NCBI GenBank assembly: GCA_937910665.1 | Contig: CALEPR010000104.1 | Span: forward strand, 1-7,958 | Source: an uncultured Selenomonadales bacterium | GTDB lineage: Bacteria; Bacillota; Negativicutes; Selenomonadales; Selenomonadaceae | Direction of reading: 5' to 3' | DNA length: 7,958 nucleotides | In this document: positions 1 through 5,817 of the stretch, in pieces | Position numbering within the stretch: the first letter of the stretch is position 1 | Layout of the letters: each line of letters begins with the position of its first letter | The notes under the pieces: generated by a model | Told to the model about the DNA's origin: nothing | The model's database searches: none | What the model saw: the letters and a program-made list of their open reading frames with translations, nothing else | Position numbers and translations under genes: made by a program

Positions 1-2
1 AT

Positions 3-263
3 AAAAATCACCGACTACATTATACTACTTTTGTCAATGTTTCCGAATTTGTCTATTCTACAATCGGAAAAATTGACAAAGGACTTTTCGTGACGACCGC
101 AAAATTTTCTCCGCAAGCTATAAAATATGCAAGCGAGCAGCATATAGTTCTTATCGATGGAAAAAGACTTGCGGAATTGATGATTGAATTTGAAGTGGGA
201 GTTTCAACGCAAAAAATTTATAAAATCAAACGCATTGACAGTGATTTTTTTGACGACGAATAA
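3..263 (+). CDS. mrr: Mrr-like restriction endonuclease, C-terminal part (cut by window edge)
   Basis: The gene enters from the left edge, and the reading frame is open from base 3 to TAA at 261-263, giving 86 residues. Seen: a GLFVTT block, then FSPQAIKYA, HIVLIDGKRLAELMI, GVSTQKIYKIKRID and an acidic end FFDDE. These match in order the C-terminal half of the Mrr catalytic domain, a type IV restriction nuclease family that cuts modified DNA. The core QxK active site lies at or beyond the window edge, so activity cannot be judged. The first 16 or so residues resemble the family poorly, so a diverged or damaged copy is possible. No terminator follows the stop. The next gene also encodes a nuclease-fold protein but has its own promoter. 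Confidence 0.8.
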   Translation, partial: KNHRLHYTTFVNVSEFVYSTIGKIDKGLFVTTAKFSPQAIKYASEQHIVLIDGKRLAELMIEFEVGVSTQKIYKIKRIDSDFFDDE

Positions 264-377
264 AAATTTCCAACTTGCAGGAAAAATTATCGCCAACAAC
301 ATGAAGAAGCGCATCTTTATTGAAAAATTTTTCTCGGACGAATTGCAAGATGAAGTTTCATACCCTTGCAAAAATAT

Positions 378-406
378 TTTACATTGTTTTTGTAATGGGT
401 TAAAAT
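378..406 (+). promoter_or_regulatory. Promoter for the uma2-ndk-adenosyltransferase operon
   Basis: TTTACA (378-383) and TAAAAT (401-406) are separated by 17 bases, each one mismatch from the sigma-70/sigma-A consensus. It lies 37 bases before the first gene start. TTACA (379-383) and TGTAA (391-395) form a small inverted repeat over the -35 and spacer, a possible operator, though short arms like these arise easily in AT-rich DNA. The rest of 264-442 shows only coding-like debris: a 35-codon frame from ATG 301 without a ribosome site. Confidence 0.55.
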
Positions 407-442
407 GATTCGGAATTTTTTTTTGTGAGGAGATGATTCGAG

Positions 443-1027
443 ATGATGAATGAGGCTTTGCTCTATCCAAGCTATGAAATTATCGGAGGTGAAAAAATCT
501 TGGCTCCTTCTGCAAGTTCTTACCACAATAATGTCATGGGCGGTTTTTATATTGACATTTCAAATTATGTTCGCAAAAATCATTGTGGAGAAGTTTTTAC
601 AGATAATGTTGACTTGTATTTGCCGGACGGCAGTAAGTATAAACCTGACTTAATTGTTGTGAAGTCCGAGAATGAAAATATTATCGACTGGCGCGGAGGG
701 ATTCACGGCGTACCTGACATGGTTGTTGAGATTCTTTCAAAGTCCACGCGCAGAAAAGATTTGACTATTAAAAAAGATACTTACGAACTGAACGGAGTTA
801 AAGAATATTGGATTGTAGATCCTTTGATGGAAGTTGTTGATGTTTATCTCCTGCGCGACGGAAAATATTATCTCGACGGCGAATATATTTTGTACAATGA
901 TGATGAATGGGAAACGTTAAGTGACGAACAGAAAGCCGAAACACGTTCTGAAATTACGCTTGCAACTTTTCCCGACTTAACGATAAAATTGAGCGACATT
1001 TTCTATAACAGAAAAAATTGGAGGTAA
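443..1027 (+). CDS. Uma2 family (DUF820) PD-(D/E)XK endonuclease-like protein
   Basis: 194 residues, a full-length Uma2/DUF820 protein. Seen: the family's two PD blocks, PDLIVV at 68-73 and PDMVVEIL at 91-98, then SKSTRRKDL (99-107), the lysine pair K110-K111 and EYWIVDP (121-127). D69, E96 and K110 or K111 are the likely PD-(D/E)XK metal-site residues. The family has a restriction-endonuclease fold, but its cellular role is poorly known, and these genes are often multicopy. GTGAGGAG (425-432) sits 10 bases before ATG 443, which favours this start over ATG 446. The last codons carry GGAGG, the ribosome site of ndk, so the two genes are co-transcribed, although no functional link with ndk is evident. 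An Mrr-like nuclease lies just upstream. Confidence 0.87.
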   Translation: MMNEALLYPSYEIIGGEKILAPSASSYHNNVMGGFYIDISNYVRKNHCGEVFTDNVDLYLPDGSKYKPDLIVVKSENENIIDWRGGIHGVPDMVVEILSKSTRRKDLTIKKDTYELNGVKEYWIVDPLMEVVDVYLLRDGKYYLDGEYILYNDDEWETLSDEQKAETRSEITLATFPDLTIKLSDIFYNRKNWR

Positions 1028-1034
1028 AATTTTT

Positions 1035-1454
1035 ATGGAGAAAACTTTGGTCTTAATTAAACCTGACGCTTTCAGCAAAGGACATTTGGGAGATATTTTG
1101 AAACGCTACGAAGATGAAGGTTTCAAAGTCATCGCGGCAAAAGTTATGCAGATGGACGAAAGACTTGCGGCAACTCACTACGCCGAACACATTGGCAGAC
1201 CTTATTACGAAAAACTTGTCGAGTTCATGACTTCCGGTCCGATCATGGCTCTTATACTTGGCGGAAAAAATGTTATCAATCGCGTTCGCGAAATTAACGG
1301 CGCGACAAATCCCGCAAACGCTGAGGAAGGCACAATCCGCAAACTTTACGCCGAAAGCGGAAGTAAAAATGCAGTTCACGCCTCCGACAGTCCGGAAAGT
1401 GCCAAGCGCGAAATTGCAATTTTCTTCAGCGAACTGGAACAATTTGGAGGTTGA
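1035..1454 (+). CDS. ndk: Nucleoside diphosphate kinase
   Basis: 139 residues, the usual length of a bacterial Ndk. It transfers the gamma-phosphate from ATP to nucleoside diphosphates through a phosphohistidine, keeping NTP and dNTP pools balanced in the cytoplasm. Seen: TLVLIKPDA (4-12) with the nucleotide-site lysine K9, the segment around Y49 and H52, R83, R85 and R102 as phosphate-contact candidates, GATNP (89-93), and the active-site block NAVHASDS (112-119) with catalytic H115. GGAGG (1020-1024) lies 10 bases before ATG 1035 and overlaps the end of the nuclease-like gene. The last codons contain GGAGG, the ribosome site for the adenosyltransferase gene, whose start is 3 bases after the ndk stop. 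Nothing about the protein looks unusual. Confidence 0.97.
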   Translation: MEKTLVLIKPDAFSKGHLGDILKRYEDEGFKVIAAKVMQMDERLAATHYAEHIGRPYYEKLVEFMTSGPIMALILGGKNVINRVREINGATNPANAEEGTIRKLYAESGSKNAVHASDSPESAKREIAIFFSELEQFGG

Positions 1455-1457
1455 GGA

Positions 1458-1982
1458 ATGAAAGTTTATACAAAAACAGGCGACGAAGGTTTGACTTCGC
1501 TTTTCACAGGCGAGCGTGTCGAAAAAGATTCTCCGCGCGTCGATGTTTACGGCACAGTGGACGAAATAAATTCCGCGCTCGCCATTGCAAGAAATTTTTC
1601 CGCAGTTCCCGAGATTCGCAAAAAAATTTTTGAAACGCAAAAAATTTTGCCGCGCCTTATGGCTGACTTGGCGAGTATCAATCAGCCTGCGCGAATTACT
1701 TCGGCAGACATAAAAAATCTTGAGGACGACATCGATTTGCTTGATAAAAATTTGCCGCCGCTGAAAAATTTTATAATTCCCGGCGACACGAAGGCAGGCG
1801 CATTTTTGGATTTAGCTAGGACGATTACTCGACGCGCCGAAAGACAATTTTATAAACAGTCTCATTTTGAGGCTTTTCACGAAGAGGACAGAATTTTTTT
1901 AAATCGCCTGTCCGATTATCTTTTTATGTTGATGCGTGCGGAAGATTTTGCCGCCGCTAAAAAGTCTGCTGTCTTAGTCTGA
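1458..1982 (+). CDS. pduO: PduO-type ATP:cob(I)alamin adenosyltransferase
   Basis: 174 residues, a typical single-domain PduO-type enzyme. It moves the 5'-deoxyadenosyl group of ATP to cob(I)alamin or cob(I)yrinate, making coenzyme B12. Seen: the N-terminal ATP-binding TKTGDEG (5-11), VYGTVDEINS (30-39), a long helical region, FIIPG (105-109), ARTITRRAER (120-129) and RLSDYLF (150-156), the standard motif order. Many family members have LHxAR before the RRAER block; here it reads LDLAR, with D118 where histidine is common. GGAGG (1446-1450), inside the end of ndk, lies 7 bases before ATG 1458. It is the last gene of the operon. No B12 synthesis gene is visible nearby and I see no cobalamin riboswitch, so its substrate is presumed from the family. 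Confidence 0.93.
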   Translation: MKVYTKTGDEGLTSLFTGERVEKDSPRVDVYGTVDEINSALAIARNFSAVPEIRKKIFETQKILPRLMADLASINQPARITSADIKNLEDDIDLLDKNLPPLKNFIIPGDTKAGAFLDLARTITRRAERQFYKQSHFEAFHEEDRIFLNRLSDYLFMLMRAEDFAAAKKSAVLV

Positions 1983-2061
1983 AGAAAAAATTTTTGCTCC
2001 AGTCTTTGAAATTTTTCTATCTGCCAACAAAATTTTTTTACGCCGCACGGAGCAAGTTCTG

Positions 2062-2134
2062 GGAATTAGGAATTAGGAAGGAGGAGTGATTGACTTATGT
2101 TGTCATTAAATTCTTTGGACTAAATCCTAATTCC
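2062..2134 (+). repeat. Long inverted repeat with heptamer repeats and strong SD in its loop
   Basis: The left arm 2062-2075 pairs with the right arm 2121-2134, 13 of 14 positions (core GGAATTAGGA against TCCTAATTCC), around a 45-base loop. The left arm is built from a heptamer, GAATTAG at 2063-2069 and 2070-2076, followed by the degenerate GAAGGAG. The loop starts with AAGGAGG (2078-2084), a near-perfect Shine-Dalgarno sequence. It is followed by two tiny frames: TTG 2090 to TGA 2135-2137 (15 codons) and ATG 2097 to TAA 2121-2123 (8 codons). It could be a structured leader, a leader-peptide region or a small repeat element. The gap between the adenosyltransferase gene and the receiver protein (1983-2196) shows no convincing promoter or canonical terminator. 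Confidence 0.6.
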
Positions 2135-2135
2135 T

Positions 2136-2155
2136 GAAGCTGTGAATATAGCTTC
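2136..2155 (+). repeat. Short hairpin before the double-receiver gene
   Basis: GAAGCT (2136-2141) and AGCTTC (2150-2155) form a perfect 6-bp stem with an 8-base loop, directly after the longer inverted repeat. No T-run follows, so it is not a standard terminator. It may be an RNA structure in the leader of the downstream gene, or an operator. Confidence 0.45.
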
Positions 2156-2196
2156 TAAAATTGTAAAATGTTTTCCAATTCAAAGGAGTGAGTGTG

Positions 2197-3009
2197 ATGA
2201 GGTACGATTCCAAAAGCGGAATCACAATTATGTTGGTGGACACGAACGAAAGTTTTTTGAGGCAGTTTTTTTACTTCCTCAAGAAAAAGTTGCCGTGGAA
2301 AATTATTTTTGAAAAAAATGGAACGCGTGCACTTTTGACGGCTGATAAAAAACCTGTCCACCTGTTTTTGATGGAAGCAAAATTGACTCCGACTGTCAGC
2401 GGATTTAAAACTTTGGAACTTATTCGCAACGACGAAAAACTTTCCAAAATACCTGTAATTTTTGTCAGCTCCCTTCGCGACAAAGATTCCGTTGCTAAGG
2501 CGATGGTTCTCGGCGTTGACGACTATTTGCACAAGCCGATAATTCCTGAGGAAGTTTTGGATCGCGTCGTGAAATTTATCAAGAAAACTGTTAAGTTCAA
2601 AATTTTATTTGTCGACAGCGACGAATCACTTTTTCCGCGAGTGACGAGTATGATAAAACATTTGCTGCCTTATCAAGCCGAAGTTGTAACTGCGAACTCC
2701 GCTCCCGCAGGTTTGGAAATCATCGACACGCAGGAAATAAATTTGCTGATTTGCGGAAATAATATGCCGATAGTCAGCGGCGTGAGAATGTTGTCGATGT
2801 TGAAAGATCAAGAAAAACTTGACGACTTGGCAGTTGTTTTTATTCCGGAAGAATTGAGCGAGTCGGACAGACATACCGTCGCGGATTTGGAAATTGAACA
2901 CTACCTTGAAAAACCTTTTTCCGATCCTGAAGAATTTATTTCTGCAATCATGGCGGCTTTAAATGTTCCTCCGATTCCTGACATGAATGAAGATTTATCT
3001 CCGGACTGA
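2197..3009 (+). CDS. Tandem receiver-domain (REC-REC) protein with degenerate phosphorylation sites
   Basis: 270 residues: two CheY-like receiver domains, about 9-130 and 134-250, a short acidic tail, and no DNA-binding or enzymatic output domain. Receiver 1 keeps D15 (LVDTNES), the switch serine S91 (VIFVSS) and K113 (HKP), but has E60 where the phospho-acceptor aspartate is expected. Receiver 2 keeps D140 (VDSDES) and K239 (EKP), but the acceptor aspartate is replaced by G187 (ICGNNMP) and the switch Thr/Ser by P217. Neither domain is therefore expected to be phosphorylated normally; E60 might mimic the phosphorylated state. AAGGAG (2183-2188) is 8 bases before ATG 2197, so this start is preferred to GTG 2188, which overlaps the ribosome site. 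No histidine kinase is nearby. It probably acts through protein contacts; partners are unknown. Confidence 0.87.
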   Translation: MRYDSKSGITIMLVDTNESFLRQFFYFLKKKLPWKIIFEKNGTRALLTADKKPVHLFLMEAKLTPTVSGFKTLELIRNDEKLSKIPVIFVSSLRDKDSVAKAMVLGVDDYLHKPIIPEEVLDRVVKFIKKTVKFKILFVDSDESLFPRVTSMIKHLLPYQAEVVTANSAPAGLEIIDTQEINLLICGNNMPIVSGVRMLSMLKDQEKLDDLAVVFIPEELSESDRHTVADLEIEHYLEKPFSDPEEFISAIMAALNVPPIPDMNEDLSPD

Positions 3010-3031
3010 AAAAAATTTTTTATCTGACAAA

Positions 3032-3067
3032 AAAAAGTTCCACAAAATTTTCATCGTGGAACTTTTT
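3032..3067. terminator. Bidirectional intrinsic terminator between convergent genes
   Basis: A perfect 12-bp stem, AAAAAGTTCCAC (3032-3043) with GTGGAACTTTTT (3056-3067), has a 12-base loop. T-runs end the stem on the + strand, and an A-run before it (3029-3036) supplies T-runs on the - strand. It can stop both the double-receiver transcript and the mscS transcript arriving from the right. Confidence 0.88.
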
Positions 3068-3103
3068 ATTTTGCTTTTCAACTTGTCTGTTGCAAAAAAT
3101 TCT

Positions 3104-3391
3104 TTACATCAAAACATTGTGTTTGACGCGCTCCTGTTCTTCGGAGCGTTTTGCATCATTCCAAGAATTTAAATCGCCGGTCAAGTAGCCGGTGATTCGC
3201 CTAATGCGCTCAAACTTTTCGCCCTGAGTTTTATAATTCAGATCAACTTTGCCGTCGTCGCACATTTTAATTTCCAAAAACGTCAGAGGATTTTCGACGC
3301 GCTCGCGAACATAATCGACATAATTTTTTGCTTCCTCCTCCGTGAAGTTTTCCAAACCTTCAGCATAAATTTTTACTCCGTCAACAATCAT
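3104..3391 (-). CDS. Small protein resembling the C-terminal tail of anaerobic ribonucleotide reductase (NrdD)
   Basis: 95 residues. The N-terminal two thirds are acidic and mostly helical or strand-like, with no motif I recognise. Residues 61-93 carry RRITGYL (64-70), W77-N78, K81 and ERVKH (87-91). This pattern of ITGYL, then WN, K, E and RVKH is what I know from the C-terminal end of class III NrdD. The zinc-binding cysteine pairs, the glycyl-radical segment and the catalytic barrel are all missing; the only cysteine is C44. It is thus not a reductase by itself, although homologues may carry that name by similarity. Start: AAAGGATGA, which includes the mscS stop, lies about 10 bases before ATG 3391; longer frames would overlap mscS without a ribosome site. 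Co-transcribed with mscS. A regulatory or accessory role would be a guess. Confidence 0.65.
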   Translation of the reverse strand: MIVDGVKIYAEGLENFTEEEAKNYVDYVRERVENPLTFLEIKMCDDGKVDLNYKTQGEKFERIRRITGYLTGDLNSWNDAKRSEEQERVKHNVLM

Positions 3392-3398
3392 TTTTAAA

Positions 3399-4523
3399 TC
3401 ATCCTTTCTTGAAGTTTGCATCTTCACCAAAATTATTTTCTTCAGTTTCGGGCAGCATAATCGTCCGAATCGGGAAGGGAATTTCAATTCCTTCTTCGCG
3501 GTAACGTTTGCTGATCTCGATAATAAATCTGTGTTTCATTAAATATTGATGTTTAAATTCTGTCGCATGCATAATCGCGCTGAAATTGATCGAGGAGTCT
3601 CCGAAACTTCCATAACGAACTACAGGCGCGAGAGGATTTCTGTCAACGCCATTCTCATCAAATTCAGGCTCATAGTCGTCGACTTCAATCATAATTCTTC
3701 GCGCAACTTCGACAGTAACTTCTTCAACTTTTTCCAAGTCGCTGTCATAACTCACGCCGATTGGAATTGAAAGAACAATATCATCGCGCGGCATAGAATA
3801 ATTTGTCGAAACGCTCGCGGCAATAACTTTGTTCGGAATGACGACGACGCTTCCTTCGTTCGGCGGCATAATCGAAATAAATCTCCAGTTAATGTCGACA
3901 ACTTTTCCTTCGTCGCCTGTGGAAAGTTTTATGTAGTCGCCGACGCGCATTTGTTTTGAAATAATAAGTTGCAGACCTGAAAAAATATTTTCCAGAGTCT
4001 CTCGCACGCCGAAAGCCACCGCCATACCGCCGACGCCCATTGCCGTGATAATCGGCGCGATTGAAATGTTGTAATAGTCCAGAATTATTAAAAGTCCCGA
4101 CGCATAAATTACAATTCTGAAAATTGTATCAAGCAAAGTAGATTGATTTGTGTCGCCTTCCGCAGAAAATTTCAGGCGAATAAATCCCGACAAAGTTCTT
4201 TCGACAACTCTTGTGATTGAAAAAATTATCGCCGCAAACAAAATGTAGGAAAAAATTTTTACAAGTCCTTCAGGCAAATGCGCCGAAGTATTTACAATCC
4301 AATAAAGTCCGACAATTAAGCAAAAAGAAATTGGTACTCCGTGAAGCGCACGAAAAAAAATTGGTTTAATTTCCGAGTCGTCATTTTCAATTCGCGCCTG
4401 AACTTTTTTCTGCAAAAATTTATTCAGCGCAATTCCGACAGACAACGACACAAATAAAATTATCGCCGGAACGATCAACATTGACAAAAAATCTGTCCAA
4501 TCAACATTGTAAAAATAATCCAA
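3399..4523 (-). CDS. mscS: MscS family mechanosensitive ion channel
   Basis: 374 residues, longer than the 286 of E. coli MscS because of extra N-terminal membrane helices. It is a membrane channel that opens under tension and releases solutes on osmotic downshock. Seen: hydrophobic segments at about 13-33, 61-78, 88-107 and 131-149, then the Gly/Ala-rich pore helix (AMGVGGMAVAFGVRETLENI, 161-180), followed by the beta domain start QMRVGDYIKL and a mixed alpha/beta cytoplasmic C-terminus. Start: TTG 4523 is preceded by a GGGAGGG-type ribosome site (4533-4539) with 9 bases spacing. TTG 4544, 21 bases upstream in frame, has no ribosome site and would sit almost at the predicted transcript start. 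The stop TGA lies inside the ribosome site of the next gene, so the two genes are translationally close. Confidence 0.93.
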   Translation of the reverse strand: MDYFYNVDWTDFLSMLIVPAIILFVSLSVGIALNKFLQKKVQARIENDDSEIKPIFFRALHGVPISFCLIVGLYWIVNTSAHLPEGLVKIFSYILFAAIIFSITRVVERTLSGFIRLKFSAEGDTNQSTLLDTIFRIVIYASGLLIILDYYNISIAPIITAMGVGGMAVAFGVRETLENIFSGLQLIISKQMRVGDYIKLSTGDEGKVVDINWRFISIMPPNEGSVVVIPNKVIAASVSTNYSMPRDDIVLSIPIGVSYDSDLEKVEEVTVEVARRIMIEVDDYEPEFDENGVDRNPLAPVVRYGSFGDSSINFSAIMHATEFKHQYLMKHRFIIEISKRYREEGIEIPFPIRTIMLPETEENNFGEDANFKKG

Positions 4524-4546
4524 AAAAACTTTCCCTCCCTTCAAGG

Positions 4547-4575
4547 TTGAAAAAATTTTACCACAGATTTAAAAT
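4547..4575 (+). promoter_or_regulatory. Promoter for the GNAT acetyltransferase gene
   Basis: TTGAAA (4547-4552), 17 bases, TAAAAT (4570-4575): two mismatches at -35 and one at -10. Transcription would start near 4582, just before the ribosome site. It overlaps the oppositely directed mscS promoter over 21 bases. Confidence 0.55.
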
Positions 4576-4583
4576 TTTGTCGA
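4555..4583 (-). promoter_or_regulatory. Promoter for mscS and the NrdD-tail gene
   Basis: On the - strand, TCGACA (4583-4578) and TAAAAT (4560-4555) are 17 bases apart, one mismatch each from consensus. The start site would be near 4548, giving a leader of about 25 bases that contains the ribosome site for TTG 4523. Confidence 0.6.
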
Positions 4584-4599
4584 AGGAGTGATTTTTTTT

Positions 4600-5121
4600 A
4601 TGTCGACAATTTTAATTGAAGGTGAACGCCTTCGACTGCGCCGCGCGACCGAAAAAGATTTAGGTTATATTTTCAAAATTCAGTATGCGCCGGAAAATTT
4701 AAAATTCATTGTGCCTTTCAGCGAAAAATTTCAGCTCGAAGTCGCAAAGTCCGACGGCTCTGAAAAAATGAATGTCATCATCGAGGAAATTGAAACTTCC
4801 GAGCCTGTAGGATATTTTTTGCTGCAAGGTCTGGACACTCACGAAATTGAATGGACGCACGTCATCGTCGCGAGAAAAGGCATCGGCTACGGCAGAGAAA
4901 GTTTTCAACTTCTGATGAAGTGGAGTTTTGAAGTAAAAAAATTTCACCGCGCTTGGCTCGACTGCAAAGATTATAACACCGTCGCCTTGAACCTGTATGA
5001 AAGTTCAGGAATGATTCGCGAAGGTTTAATGCGTGAAACTTTGCTGACAAATGGAGTTTATGAAAATTTAGTTGTGCTTGGAATTTTGGACAGAGAATAT
5101 TTTGCCTTGCAGAAAAAATAA
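4600..5121 (+). CDS. GNAT family N-acetyltransferase, RimJ/RimL-like
   Basis: 173 residues, one GNAT domain of the RimJ/RimL/SpeG-like group. These enzymes transfer an acetyl group from acetyl-CoA to an amine such as a protein N-terminus, polyamine or small molecule; the substrate cannot be told from sequence. Seen: ERLRLRRATEKDLG (9-22), the usual first strand; PVGYFLL (69-75); the acetyl-CoA pyrophosphate loop ARKGIGYG (91-98); and the motif N126-x-x-A-x-N131-x-Y133-x-x-x-G137, followed by REG (140-142), typical of the group. AAGGAG (4583-4588) is 11 bases before ATG 4600; GTG 4588 overlaps that ribosome site and is rejected. The gene stands alone, diverging from mscS. No clear terminator follows in 5122-5290. 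Confidence 0.92.
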   Translation: MSTILIEGERLRLRRATEKDLGYIFKIQYAPENLKFIVPFSEKFQLEVAKSDGSEKMNVIIEEIETSEPVGYFLLQGLDTHEIEWTHVIVARKGIGYGRESFQLLMKWSFEVKKFHRAWLDCKDYNTVALNLYESSGMIREGLMRETLLTNGVYENLVVLGILDREYFALQKK

Positions 5122-5291
5122 AATTTCATTCAGACTTTCGAAAAAATTTTCTCAACCTCCACAGCATCTGAAACTTCTTTCTTGGTCGCTTTATTTTTTT
5201 TTTAGTTCGTCATAAATTTCTGTCGTGACTTCTGAAAAATTTTCTTTGTTCAGCAAAAAAAATTTTTTTCAATAAATTCTGACCTTCTACT

Positions 5292-5328
5292 AAAAAAGAG
5301 CAGGAAAAATTTTTCATTTCTCCTGCTC
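5292..5328 (-). terminator. Intrinsic terminator of the flavodoxin gene
   Basis: GAGCAGGA (5298-5305) pairs perfectly with TCCTGCTC (5321-5328) over 8 bp around a 15-base loop. On the - strand the stem is followed at once by six T (5297-5292). It lies 31 bases past the flavodoxin stop. In the + direction the T-run is displaced, so it fits the - strand gene best. Confidence 0.85.
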
Positions 5329-5359
5329 CGAAAATTTTTTTAGTCCACTATGTCAAAAA

Positions 5360-5788
5360 TCACACAGCCTCTGCCAACTTTTTGCCGAGTTCCTCGCAAT
5401 TTTTGATAACGTCGTCTTCAGGAGCATTTTCGGCAATTACGTTGCCGATAAAGTTTGCGCCTGCCGCTTTTGTTCTGTCAGTCCAAGCTTCCATCCATGT
5501 GCCGCCGCCCCAGCCGTAAGAACCAAACAGCGCGACAGGAACATCGGAAATTTTTTCCTCAGCCTCAGCGAAGAAAGGTTCAAAAGAATCTTCCTCAAGA
5601 ACTTCGTCGCCCATCGCCGGGCAACCAAAAGCAAAACCGCTGAAACCTTCCATTTTATCTGCAGAAAAGTCATCGACTTGGAAAAGCTCCACGTCAACTC
5701 CGACAGCTTTCACGCCTTCGACAACAGCATTAGCCATCGTTTCAGTGTTGCCCGTGCCGCTCCAATAAACCACTGCAATTTTACTCAT
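5360..5788 (-). CDS. Flavodoxin, short-chain type
   Basis: 142 residues, the length of short-chain flavodoxins. It is a soluble one-FMN electron carrier that can stand in for ferredoxin. Seen: the first beta strand and FMN phosphate loop YWSGTGNTE (8-16), the central GCPAMGDE segment (55-62), strand VALFGSYGW (85-93) and the loop GGGTWMEAW (94-102), whose aromatic residues are placed to stack on the flavin. The protein is strongly acidic, as usual for flavodoxins. GGAGGGA (5800-5794 on the - strand) is 5 bases before ATG 5788. It has its own promoter and terminator, so it is a single-gene unit. No partner oxidoreductase lies in the window. I see no Fur-like box at this promoter. Confidence 0.94.
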   Translation of the reverse strand: MSKIAVVYWSGTGNTETMANAVVEGVKAVGVDVELFQVDDFSADKMEGFSGFAFGCPAMGDEVLEEDSFEPFFAEAEEKISDVPVALFGSYGWGGGTWMEAWTDRTKAAGANFIGNVIAENAPEDDVIKNCEELGKKLAEAV

Positions 5789-5817
5789 TTAAATCCCTCC
5801 AAAATTTTTCTTGCGCT

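Noticed and set aside
184..408. 74-codon open frame on the + strand across the Mrr end and the gap
   Set aside because: Its first part is out of frame with the clear Mrr-like coding sequence, there is no ribosome site before the start or before the inner ATG 301, and it runs over the predicted promoter.
264..442. CRISPR array, tRNA or riboswitch in the gap
   Set aside because: No regular repeats with spacers, no cloverleaf and no known riboswitch core were seen here or in any other gap of the window.
1053..1640. Long - strand open frame opposite ndk and the adenosyltransferase gene
   Set aside because: It lies antisense to two certain genes, has no ribosome site, and its translation shows no recognisable motif.
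2090..2118. TTGACT or TTGTCA as a -35 for the double-receiver gene
   Set aside because: No -10-like hexamer is found 16-18 bases downstream of either; TAAAAT at 2164-2169 lacks a matching -35.
3010..3031. AAAAAAATTTTTT self-complementary runs as operators or terminators
   Set aside because: Such runs occur throughout genes and gaps in this window and reflect base composition; only GC-containing stems were called as terminators.
3392..3487. Longer N-terminus for the NrdD-tail protein
   Set aside because: It would overlap the end of mscS in another frame, and its cysteine and lysine-rich extension is just mscS read out of frame. ATG 3391 has a good ribosome site.
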